Assembly: GCA_963693085.1 (NCBI GenBank)
Contig: OY856410.1
Location: forward strand, 1,328,727,304-1,328,791,303
DNA length: 64,000 nt
DNA from: Alisma plantago-aquatica
Lineage: Eukaryota > Streptophyta > Magnoliopsida > Alismatales > Alismataceae
Reading direction: 5' to 3'
Notes under the pieces: generated by a model
What the model was told of the DNA's origin: nothing
Seen by the model: the letters and a program-made list of their open reading frames with translations, nothing else
Database searches by the model: none
Program-made: the position numbers and the translations under genes
Part shown: piece after piece, positions 46,870-56,225 of the stretch
Layout: the number at the start of each line of letters is the position of its first letter
Numbering within the stretch: position 1 is the stretch's first letter

Positions 46870-47775
46870 CCATTACAACCTAGTAGAAAATAACCGGCCA
46901 ATGATTAGTCAATTCCTTTAAGTATGATATCCTCGCACATCGATGGGCACCGTAAATGGCTAGAGAAAATTTAGAGAAAATTTAAGACTCGTGGTCCCAT
47001 TGATGCCTAGCAGTGTGATCTCCAATCCAACATTTAAAACAGGAACACAACACCAAGTGGAGATCTGACGCCCTCCCAACCAAAAAATTGAAAACCCTAA
47101 CGCTCTTCCCTCGCAACCTCGAACTGTTCACCCATACCAGTACCACCCACTCTGGCGTCGTCCTTCCCTCTACCACTACTAGTGCCTATCTAACACTACC
47201 TCGCCAGTCATGCAGCAGTCTACGCTTGTAACTCCCAGCCGTCAGGTCTGCACCCAAGAACCACACACCGTGGAGTCCTCTTGATGTCTCCTCTGCTTCC
47301 CTTGCTAGGCAGTGTCGTTAGCGTTCGTCGTACCGCCACGCCAGCGCCGCTCCTTCATCGCTTACTTCGGCGTCCTGGCCGGCCACCTGGCCTGACTTAC
47401 CCTTGCCTCTGTGGGAGCGTCAGACAGACTGTCCTTGTCTCCTCCTTTGCTAGGCACCGCCGTCGGTGCCGTTCCTACAGTCATGTCGGTGCTGCTTATA
47501 CCGTACCACGATCTAGGCCGCTTTCGCTCGCCTGATTTTTCCTGCTCCTGCTTGTCTCGCCCTAAGTCTATCTGACCTTCTCCACCGCAGTGACAACGGG
47601 AGGCCATGCGGCTGTCGCCGCTACTATGTTGTGGTTCAAGCCACCTTCATCGCCTGCCTTGCAGTCCCGGCCTGACTTACCCCCGCCTCTACTGTAGATA
47701 GATTGTGCATGTGTGCATCTCCAAATTGGGAGCATACTCGCCGGACAATTTGGATTTCACCGAGCATAATTTAAT
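46870..47775. other. Mixed spacer with a GC-rich low-complexity block (~47090-47700)
   Basis: The block is C/T- and CpG-rich and gives overlapping open frames on both strands (47281-47535 plus and 47362-47607 minus) with no recognisable domain. A CGGCCTGACTTACCC segment occurs twice (~47388 and ~47675). It may be a captured or decayed gene piece; no identity is supported. Confidence 0.35.
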
Positions 47776-48249
47776 GGAAAAAAAGCAATATAACACAGTT
47801 TTACAAAAATATTTACCAATATAACATTGTTTGTAAAATATTTCTCAAAATAACGTACTTTTTTCTAAAAACGCCACTCTATGTGGAGCATTGTATTGAG
47901 GATTGAAAAGTGCCACAAATCTTGGTGTGTTTATTTTAAATATAAATTCTTAAAAAAAAATAATAACAAAAGTACCACTTGAAGTGGCATTTTCATCTTT
48001 GATATTAATTTCAACGCAAAGCTAAAAGCTCCACTTAAAGTGGCGTTTTCCATTTTTTTAGTTTTTTTTTATTTTTTTTATTTAAAAGTAAACACGCCAA
48101 TATTTTTGACGCTTTTCAGTTTTAAATACGAAAAATGTTATTTTATGTGACGGGTTCTACACAAAGTGTGCTATTTTGATAAATATGTTGCAAAGTGTGC
48201 TATATTGGTAAATATTTTAATAAAAGTATACTAAATTAGTTTTTTTCCC
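47776..48249. mobile_element. 474-bp non-autonomous MULE (MITE) with 9-bp TSD
   Basis: Perfect 9-bp TSD TAATTTAAT at 47767-47775 and 48250-48258. The long imperfect TIRs (~75 bp) start GGAAAAAAA and share AAAATATTTACCAATATA. Between them are two palindromes, CCACTTGAAGTGG (47975-47987) and CCACTTAAAGTGG (48031-48043). There is no coding capacity. Long TIRs plus a 9-bp TSD are diagnostic of Mutator-like elements. Confidence 0.92.
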
Positions 48250-48814
48250 TAATTTAATTTTTTTTCACTCTCACCTGTATTAATTGAATTTTGTTCCACC
48301 GCACATTAAGAAGAATGGCGATCAGAAATATACCTTGATCTGTTTAGGAATGTGAATAGAAGAAAACCTCCAGCAAGGCAAGCGGAGAATTGAGTGAAGA
48401 AAATATTGTTGAATATTAACGGAAGTTGCTGAATATTGATGGCTTCAGCTATGCTAGACTGATTGAAGAAATATGTATTTCAAAAATTTTGCAAGCTTCA
48501 AACGGCTGTAGATAGATTGTGCTGCGGGTAAAGATGTCAGTGTACTTGATATGTATTTGATATGCATATATCACTTGTAGTTGACTGAGGCAGCTAAATA
48601 AAGAAACCTACATGTGTCAGCAAACCCAGTGTTAAACGCTAAGGATCGGTTGTCGTTACCAAGCACATAAGTGAGAAGCAGCCAGCTGTAACCGACAGTA
48701 TTAGGTGAAGCAAGCAGCAAGGCAGGTAGCAACTAACAAGCAGACAAGACAGGTACGAAAAGCAAAAAACCACGCCGCACAGACTGTCTTTTTTATAGGG
48801 TTAGTAGACAAGTT
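48250..48814. other. Spacer without visible gene
   Basis: No conserved open frame. AGATAGATTGTGC at ~48513 repeats a phrase at ~47696, but no larger structure is evident. Confidence 0.3.
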
Positions 48815-49600
48815 ACTACCCTATATATAGAGAGAGGTCCACTTCCAAAAAAATATATAGAGAGATAGTAAATACTAGGACAAATCTTAGTGAGAGCATA
48901 AAAGTCATTTGAATAACTCTTCGTATATATCAATTTTTGATAATCCAACCGTAAAGATTACAAATATATTTAATATTTACTTTCCTACAAAATTTTAACA
49001 TCATTTGATTTGTAGATCATTCACAAATTCAAAATACTTTTCAATGCTTTATATTGAATTTCGAGCTGACGGTTAGATGTAAAAAGTGTATATTGTTAGA
49101 TTTAAAAAAAAATCTGAATTTGTAGTTATTCAAATGTCTCTCATGCTATCACCGTAGTATGTTTCTCACTGTATCACTACCCTATATATAGCGAGAGATA
49201 GTAAATACTAGGACAATGATCGAGTGAGAAACAAATCTTAGTGAGAGTATAAAAGCATATGAATAACTCTCCATATATATCAATTTTTCATAATCCAACC
49301 GTATAGATTACAAATATACTTTAATATTTATCTTCCTATAAAATTTTATCATCATTCGATTTGTAAATCATTCACAAATTCAAAATACTTTTCAACGCTT
49401 TATATTGAATTTTGGGCTGACAGATAGATGTAAAAAGTGTATATTATACATATAGACATACAAATAATGCCTTATTACAATGATTTTTTATGAAAAGATA
49501 TCCATCTATATGTTAGATTTTAAAAAAAAAAACTGAATTTGTAGTTATTCAAATGTCTCTTATCCTATCACGTTCGTATGTTTCTCACTACCTTACTGTA
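48815..49600. repeat. Two tandem copies of an AT-rich MITE-like unit upstream of the UGT gene
   Basis: ACTACCCTATATATAG begins copies at 48815 and 49176. Both contain ATAATCCAACCGTA, TCATTCACAAATTC and AAAATACTTTTCAA, and end with TGTCTCT...GTATGTTTCTCAC. In copy 2 a GTGAGAAAC near 49226 pairs with the end GTTTCTCAC, so the unit has short inverted ends. Copy 2 has ~70 bp extra near 49440-49510. It ends ~40 bp before the UGT TATA box, so it forms most of the gene's upstream region. Confidence 0.8.
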
Positions 49601-49637
49601 GATACTATATCACAAGTTACTCATCCATTCATTTTCG

Positions 49638-49646
49638 TATAAAAAG
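49638..49646 (+). promoter_or_regulatory. TATA box of the UGT gene
   Basis: TATAAAAAG lies 93 bp before the ATG at 49739-49741. Transcription would start near 49665-49675, which leaves the upstream in-frame ATG at 49664 at or before the start site and favours the downstream ATG. Confidence 0.6.
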
Positions 49647-49738
49647 AAGACAAGATATGTTTTGTGATACCACTAGCTCAAACGGAACCTGTGGTGTGCT
49701 ATAGGCTTAGCGTGGGATGCCATCGGCCGCTGGACGAT

Positions 49739-51313
49739 ATGGTGGCGCTGGAGGGCAACGAACACCACTTCCTCCTTGTGTGCTTCCCGGCGCAAAGCCA
49801 TGTTTACCCGGCCGTCCGCCTCGCGGGCAGGCTCACCGCACTAGGCGTCCGCGTCACCTTCTCTACCGCAATCTACGCCCACAGACGGATGTTCCCGGAG
49901 GGTGAGAAATCTACCTTCCCTCTCCAGGATCCCAATGACCCGCTTTTCTTCTACCACCCGTACTCCGACGGCTTCGACGATACCCCGCCAGCAATCCTAG
50001 CTATCCCACCGCAAGAGTACATGGACCGTGTCCACCAGGTGGGCTCAGAGACTCTCCGAGCAATAATCACTTCCTCCGCCAAGCATCAACCCTTCACATG
50101 TCTCATCAACACGCTGCTCCTCCCCTGGACCATCCTGCTGGCCCGCGACCTTGCTCTACCTTTCGCCACTTTCTGGATCCAGCCTGCCTCCCTTTTCCTC
50201 GTGTATCACCACTACTTCCACAACCACCGCGCGGCTATAGACAACGTCAGACAGAAGCTATCTGCAGCTTCTTCTATTCATGAAGTGGAGAACCCTGCGG
50301 ATGATACAGTTAAAGATGGCCAATATTGCTCCGTCGCAGTTGATCTCCCTGGCTTGCCTCGCCTCGACGCCAGAGACATGCCGTCTTTCCTCATGGGCAC
50401 GCGTCCGATGGGCAATGGTGCCTTACGGGGCTTAGACAGAGACTCTTGCAAACCTGACTCTGACAACAGCATCACTGACGGATGGACCAGCGTCTTCCTC
50501 ATGGAGATCGCCAACTCGCAGAAGATCTTCGACGAGATGGTCGTAGCGTCAGAGACGAAGCCCAAGGTCCTCGTCAATACCTTCGATGTGCTTGAGCACG
50601 ACGCGCTTGCGGTCCTGGGGAAGACCATGGATTTCTTACCTATCGGCATGGTGGTTCCGCCGGTCAGCACGGACAAGAAGACAACAGCCGCCTCCGCCGC
50701 GTCTTCTTTCATCAAACACGACAAGACGGAGTACATGGAGTGGCTGGACAGGTGGCCGGCTAGCTCCGTCGTTTACATCTCGTTCGGGAGCTACTCCGTG
50801 CTAGGCAAGGCACAAGTCGACGAGTTTGTGAAGGCGTTGGAAGCCATCAATCGGCCGTTCCTGTGGGTGGTCAGGAATGACTGCCCGAACAAACCAAATG
50901 ATCACGAAGCATTCGGTGAGAAAGGAAAGATAGTGGCATGGTGCGACCAGGTGGAGGTGCTCCGTCACAGCTCAGTGGGTTGCTTTGTGTCGCACTGCGG
51001 GTGGAATTCCACGGCGGAGGCAATCGCGGCGGGTGTGCCTATGGTTGCCATGCCTGTGTGGACCGACCAGCCCATGAATGCAAGGCTCATTGAGGCGGTG
51101 TGGAAGAACGGAGTAAGGGTATCTGTGCCTACGGACGAGGTGGTGCGGGCGGAGGAGCTGGAAAGGTGCGTGGAGGTGGTCATGGGAGACGGCGATGAGG
51201 GGGCGAGGATACGGCGGAAGGCAGCGGAGTTGGGTGAGATGGCCAGGATGGCCGTGAGCAAGGGCGGATCGTCCGATAGGAATCTAAGGGCTTTTGTCGA
51301 AGGTTTGGCATAA
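49739..51313 (+). CDS. UDP-glycosyltransferase, UGT75-like, single exon
   Basis: Family 1 plant UGTs move a sugar, usually glucose from UDP-glucose, to small acceptors in the cytosol. Numbered from the ATG at 49739 (524 residues), HFLLVCFPAQSHVYP holds the catalytic His21. The C-terminal PSPG box is 44 residues (401-444), from WCDQ to WTDQ, containing HCGWNS. Trp at box position 22 and Gln at 44 suggest UDP-glucose use. TLLLPW near the usual catalytic Asp has Thr instead, as I recall for UGT75 proteins, and VTFSTA with HRRMFP also fits that group. An in-frame ATG at 49664 would add 25 residues unlike UGT N-termini. A 20-residue polar insert (DRDSCKPDSDN...) makes it slightly long. It is GC-rich and intronless, has no disruption, and is the only clear host gene. 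The acceptor is unknown. Confidence 0.93.
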   Translation: MVALEGNEHHFLLVCFPAQSHVYPAVRLAGRLTALGVRVTFSTAIYAHRRMFPEGEKSTFPLQDPNDPLFFYHPYSDGFDDTPPAILAIPPQEYMDRVHQVGSETLRAIITSSAKHQPFTCLINTLLLPWTILLARDLALPFATFWIQPASLFLVYHHYFHNHRAAIDNVRQKLSAASSIHEVENPADDTVKDGQYCSVAVDLPGLPRLDARDMPSFLMGTRPMGNGALRGLDRDSCKPDSDNSITDGWTSVFLMEIANSQKIFDEMVVASETKPKVLVNTFDVLEHDALAVLGKTMDFLPIGMVVPPVSTDKKTTAASAASSFIKHDKTEYMEWLDRWPASSVVYISFGSYSVLGKAQVDEFVKALEAINRPFLWVVRNDCPNKPNDHEAFGEKGKIVAWCDQVEVLRHSSVGCFVSHCGWNSTAEAIAAGVPMVAMPVWTDQPMNARLIEAVWKNGVRVSVPTDEVVRAEELERCVEVVMGDGDEGARIRRKAAELGEMARMAVSKGGSSDRNLRAFVEGLA

Positions 51314-51589
51314 GGATAGTGGTGCATTTCTTTCGCAATTATTATAAAAGGATAAATAATGTACTACTATTATTGGCTTTTTCTCAAGACTCCAAAAATG
51401 ACATTAAATGTGAAGTGTAATGCTTATCTTTTCTCAGAACCTGAGACCCACAGGCCAGCAGCCATTCTCTGCCTCGCTGCAATCCCGTAAATGCTGATGC
51501 GTAGCATTGTGGCACACATATATCACTATCACACCCTCAATCAGATCACTGTCGCATTAAACATGAATCTTTAGGACTAGTCAGTAGTT
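51314..51589 (+). other. UGT 3' UTR and near flank
   Basis: Poly-A-signal-like ATAAATAATG lies ~40 bp after the stop. The stretch is matched by 63522-63845 behind the truncated UGT copy (CTCTGCCTCGCTGCA and GAGATCACTGTCG against CAGATCACTGTCG), showing the duplication included the 3' flank. Confidence 0.6.
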
Positions 51590-51895
51590 TTGGGACTAGA
51601 ATGACGTCTCATTATCTCACAGATTCCATTACTAAGTCGATCTTAGGGCAGTAGATATTCTACAATTATTAATTATATGCCATCGTGGGTTAGAAAGCCT
51701 ATATTCATAGGCTTGGTGATAGAGAATGCCTTCTGTTCAAGTCACGACAAATGTAATTGTGGTTTACATGTTAGTCCAAAAAGAATTGATGAATAGAATC
51801 CCCGCACAGGAAAATGAAGAAATTATTACCACAAACAAATGATCAGCCAAGTGAAAACACATCACGTATTATAATGAAATCGATAAGTATGTTAC
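51590..51895. repeat. UGT 3'-flank repeat, copy 1
   Basis: Contains GAATGACGTCTCATTAT, CTTAGGGCA, CATCGTGGGTTAG, AAGTCACGACAAATG and GAAGAAATTATTAC. The same order of blocks is found at 52211-52500 and, cut by the window end, at 63850-64000. Confidence 0.82.
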
Positions 51896-52210
51896 TTAAA
51901 AACTGGGTACTATTTCTAGACATACAATAATCACTTTATTGTTCTTTATTATCTTTTTAAAATCATGTTGACATCGGTTTTGTCAGAATATAATTTTCAT
52001 AAGGGTTGTAACGATCTTTATTTCACCAAAAATCATGGATTGAAAGTTAGCAAAAAAAAAAAAGATTCTACTCTTTTTTCTATACCTTTTTCCTATTTTT
52101 TCTCTTTTTCTTTCTTGCCATGTGTAACCGTTTTTTTTATCACGAGAGAACTAGTGTGTCCTACCGTGTGGAAAAAAAATTATGTATCACCAGTGAACTT
52201 TCATGGCCAG

Positions 52211-52500
52211 TTTGTATTTCGAGGACGAGAATGACATCTAATATGTTACAGTTTTCGTAATTAAGTCTGTCTTAGGGCACTACATGTTATAAAATTAAAT
52301 TTTCCATCGTGGATCACACGACGTGTATTACTACATTTATCAATTAGAATGTCTCGGGTTAAAGTCACGACAAATGCAAATTTTGGTTATATGCCGTCTA
52401 AAGGGAATTGATGAATGAAATGCTCACTTTGAAAAACGAAGAAATTATTACGACAAACAAATGATTAGTCAAATGAAAGCTCATGGTGCATTATATTAAA
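52211..52500. repeat. UGT 3'-flank repeat, copy 2
   Basis: Matches 51590-51895 in order and orientation (GAGAATGACATCTAATATG, CTTAGGGCACTAC, CCATCGTGGATCAC, AAAGTCACGACAAATGC, GAAGAAATTATTACGACAAAC) with clear divergence. No UGT coding remnant precedes it. Confidence 0.8.
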
Positions 52501-52799
52501 TGAGAAATTCTTGACATAACCGCTGGCCTACACGCTGGCCTACCCGGAACTCGGGAATAGGCGATTTTTAATTAGTCCCAGCATGCAGCCGGTTTTTGAT
52601 ACTATTACCCATGTAAAAGCATGCAAAATATATGCAAGGTACATATACTATGTTCACTCCATGCAATAGTCATACAAATTGTAGATATCAATCCACTATA
52701 GCTTACAAAAAGTTCTATTGCATATTTATCCCCACTGCAGATTACGTAAGTATTGTACCTACAATAAATACATATACATTCACAAGTGAATTTGAGAGG

Positions 52800-53620
52800 T
52801 ATTGTACTTATGTTTGACAAACTGGGTTGGAAATTAATAATTGGGTACAATACTTATAGATGCATTTTATAGTTGATTGTTGACCAGATGTGCACTACAC
52901 TTTTGTAAAAAAATTATGTTCAGGCAAAAAATGTTGTTATTGGATTCCGTAGGTACTATACTTATGCTTCCAGATCAGTTATACAATTATGCTTGATTTT
53001 GTAATTTTTTAGGTACTGTATTTATGCTTGGTTTTATAATTTGGTAAGTACTGTACTTATGTTTGAAAAAACTGAGTTAGAATTAACAAGTGGGTACAAT
53101 ACTTATAGATGCATTTTATAGTTGATTCTTGACCAGATGGCCAATGTTGCTATGTGATTCTGTAGGTACTGTGCTTAAGCTTCTAGACCAATTATATAAT
53201 TATGTTTGATTTTGTATTTTTCTAAGTACTGTATTTATGCTTGTATTTTGTAAAAAAATTGTCCAGATGTTAAATGTTGCTATGAGATCCCGTAGGTACT
53301 GTGCTTATACTTCTAGACTAGTTATACAATTATGCTTGATTTTGTAATTTGCTAGGTACTGTACTTATGCTTAAGCAAATGAATTGAAATTAACAAGTGG
53401 GTACCATACTTATGGATGTATTTTATAAATGATTTTTAATCTGATGTGCACTATACTTTTGAGATCATCAACAAATGAACACTCAACTTATCTCTATATT
53501 TTGTAAAAAAATATGTCTAGATGATAAATGTTACTACTAGATTCCGTAGATACTGTACTTATGCTTCCAGATCAATGTTACTATTGGATTTCATAGGTAC
53601 TGTACTAATGCGGGAATGCT
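52800..53620. repeat. Degenerate tandem repeat built on GGTACTGTACTTATGCTT
   Basis: Motifs AGGTACTGTACTTATGCTT, TTATACAATTATGCTTGATTTTGTAATTT and AACAAGTGGGTACAATACTTAT recur in a fixed order at ~52809, 52950-53100, 53160-53240, 53290-53420 and 53545-53600, giving a ~220-250-bp long period with internal short repeats. No gene. Confidence 0.8.
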
Positions 53621-53864
53621 GATGGGTGGAATAGAACTGGAGAGAATAATTACAAGAGAAAAAACAAATTAATAAAGATGAATGCTGGAGAGAAGAGAAG
53701 AGTGGAGAGAGAATCTTGGGAATCTTCATTTGCTGTATGAAATCAGTTGGTGGAGGAGTTAATTCCAATTAAAAGAAAAGACTCTAACAGCTTTGTGTGG
53801 GTTTCCAAAAAACCGGGTGGTGCAGCGGATAGTAAACTGACTGTGGGTAGCGTAACTCTATTAA

Positions 53865-54095
53865 CACTACAAAAAACTGGTGTATTAACGTCAAAGTTTA
53901 CGACCACTTTATTATGTTGTCGTAATAAATATAGCAAAGACGGCAAACAACATTTTCTGTCGTTATTGGTGTAGGCAACAACGACAACCTTTTTTGTTTG
54001 TCGTAAATAAACAAATTTTCCGCCGTTGTTGGTGTAGGCAACAACGACAACTTTTTTATCTGTCGTAAATAAACTAATTTTCCGCCGTTAAAACT
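53865..54095 (+). repeat. CACTA-D 5' terminal and subterminal repeats
   Basis: TTGTCGTAAATAAAC and AACAACGACAAC alternate, together with TTTTCCGCCGTTGTTGG, in a ~70-bp near-repeat (53960-54080). Confidence 0.85.
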
Positions 54096-54109
54096 CTTCC
54101 CTCTCAATT

Positions 54110-54720
54110 TTTTTTCGGTTCGCGGTCCGGTCCGGTCCAAACCCGGCTAAACCGTAGTCCAGACCGTGGATTGGTTTAGTTGTGTTACCTAAACCAAGGC
54201 AGACCGCATACGGATTATTTCTTGTCCCAGAACTCAGCCCGTCAGCCGTCTCCACTCCCGCTTGACCTATCCATCCCAATACCCCCATCACGGCGCCGGG
54301 TTGCCGGCGGAACGGGAGACTATAGCGATTCATCGAACACTGACCAGTGACTAGGAGGTCCAGGACCACAAGGAACCAGGTGACTGTCAACCAAAACCAA
54401 ACCAATCATAGCATCGGAGGCTCGGAGCATCTCTCACCGTCGGAGCATCGCAAGCCCTTGGAGCATCCCACGCCCTGGACATCACATCGGAGTGCATCAG
54501 GCATCAGCGACCGGCATGCAAGCAACTATCGAGCTCCACTCCATACTCGACTCATTCTGATTCAGCTTTCGTCTAGGTTACCTGCTGGCATCCATGATTG
54601 CCGACAGACCCAACAGCAAGTGAAGAAAGGCAGGGGCTTTGCTTTGTACGATCAAGCTATTCAGCTATAAGCAGTGTTTCAAGTTGCGATTCGGCAAATA
54701 CAACCAACGAAATGGTAAGT
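54110..54720 (+). promoter_or_regulatory. GC-rich leader and probable non-coding exon 1 of CACTA-D
   Basis: Starts with a GGTCCGGTCC cluster, then a GC-rich stretch to ~54560, ending in a good donor site (AATG|GTAAGT, 54711-54720). The matching acceptor would be GGTACAG|GACAATG at 56221, just before the TNPA ATG. A GC-rich non-coding first exon followed by a long intron is the arrangement of maize En/Spm tnpA. The 107-codon open frame at 54347-54670 looks composition-driven. Confidence 0.45.
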
Positions 54721-55284
54721 GATAACTAATTTTTTATTCATATATCATCCTTTCGCTCAGTGCCCCTTATTTTCCATCTATTTCCTTTTTATCTAGAAGA
54801 AACAAACATAATTAACAGATGTGTGTCGTTGGGGCATGATTGCCGAGCTTAAATCATGGCATTTGTGATTGCCGAGCTTAATCTAATTTTCAAATTTGAT
54901 TTCCAATAGAACTAGAGCAATCAGCTGGGACATTAAGCACGGTGGACTGGTGGAGACTGCTTTTTATAATCAAGTTGCTTACTGTGTATAATCCGAGTTT
55001 TGTAATCGTACCTACTACTGTGAGAATTGGTATGTCAGTATCCAGTAACTATAGTTAATGGTCCATGTGAAAATTAGAACAACAACCATTGTGATTCACT
55101 TGTTACTAGCTGTTTATTTAATTTAGGACAGCAACTATGTACAATTAAACTTGCTAACTAGCTGCTCCATGTAAAAATTAGATCAACAGCCGTTGTGATT
55201 CAAAGTATTGAGGAGAATATCACTTACATATAATGTACAACAGATTTTTAAAAATTCAAACAACAGCAGTTTTTTCCAGTTCGA

Positions 55285-55440
55285 TCCTAACGGTCCGGTT
55301 TGCGGTCCGGTCCCAACCTTTTACGGTCCGGTCCGATCCATAATTATTTCGGTCCGGTCTGCGGTCCATGTTTTCAGATTTTGCGGTCTGCGGTCCGGTC
55401 TGGTCCGGTCCAATTTTAGATCGATGCTCACCCCTATTCT
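55285..55440. repeat. CGGTCCGGTC-rich cluster ending in a hAT-like terminus
   Basis: Many GGTCCGGTC and TGCGGTCC units are followed by GATGCTCACCCCTA, which resembles the end TAGGGGTGAGCAT of plant hAT MITEs. A similar cluster lies at 54113-54145. No TSD could be paired, so it is probably a fragment inside the CACTA-D leader intron. Confidence 0.45.
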
Positions 55441-56225
55441 CGCCCCTTTATCCTTTGACGCCAATTTCAGTATGGCTACTGAATTTGTTCCTCCCCTAAA
55501 ATAGACGGCAATCTCCTATATCCATTCTATCCCTATAGCCCAATTCTTCTTCTTTTCCATTCTCCCTTACTTATTCCCCTCTCTACTGATCCCTACAATG
55601 GACGACAATCCATGTCCTCTTCATACTTGATTTTACTGCAAAGTGTTAATGTTCACGTTTGAGTTTGATTTTACTCCTAAGATAGTGTGTTTGGCTATTT
55701 ATGATAGTGTGTTTTCTTGTGGTGATTGCTCCTACTGGAATCTTAATTGGATAAATGTAGATTTACTCTTCAGTTTTAATTCTACTATGAGCTGTGTGTA
55801 GTAATATGTTGTTTTAAAGTTGTGTGTTGTATTGTTATGGCGTCCAGTTTCTTCTAGTATCCTTAACATACAAATTTGATACCAATAAGGAAGCCATAAG
55901 CGCCTCTGTTTTATTTTCTCTGTATATAAATATCTCTATTTAATAAGGAAGCCATAAGCATTGTTTGTGATGATGTTTAAAAGATTTATTTTTCATTTAA
56001 TTTGTTGTAGTGATGCCACTAGAAAAGATTAAGTGTTTTATATCTTGTCATGGCATTTTCAGCCTAATTTTCTATAAAGTTATTGACTATGACATTTGGT
56101 CTTTTTCTTTATGCAATCAAGTGTTGTTATGTAAACATGTGTAATAATTGTCATTTTTATTGGCTTGATCAACTACATTGATTGATAGTTGATCTTCTAA
56201 TTATTGTCCTTGGTGGTACAGGACA

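Noticed and set aside
47281..47607. Possible small gene in the GC-rich block at 47.3-47.6 kb
   Set aside because: Overlapping frames on both strands, low complexity, no domain, no clear splice or start context.
49664..49738. N-terminal extension of the UGT (25 residues)
   Set aside because: Unlike known UGT N-termini, and the ATG lies at or before the expected transcription start given the TATA box at 49638.
53747..53974. 75-codon frame crossing the left end of CACTA-D
   Set aside because: Starts outside and runs into the CACTA terminus at 53865, so it cannot be a conserved gene.
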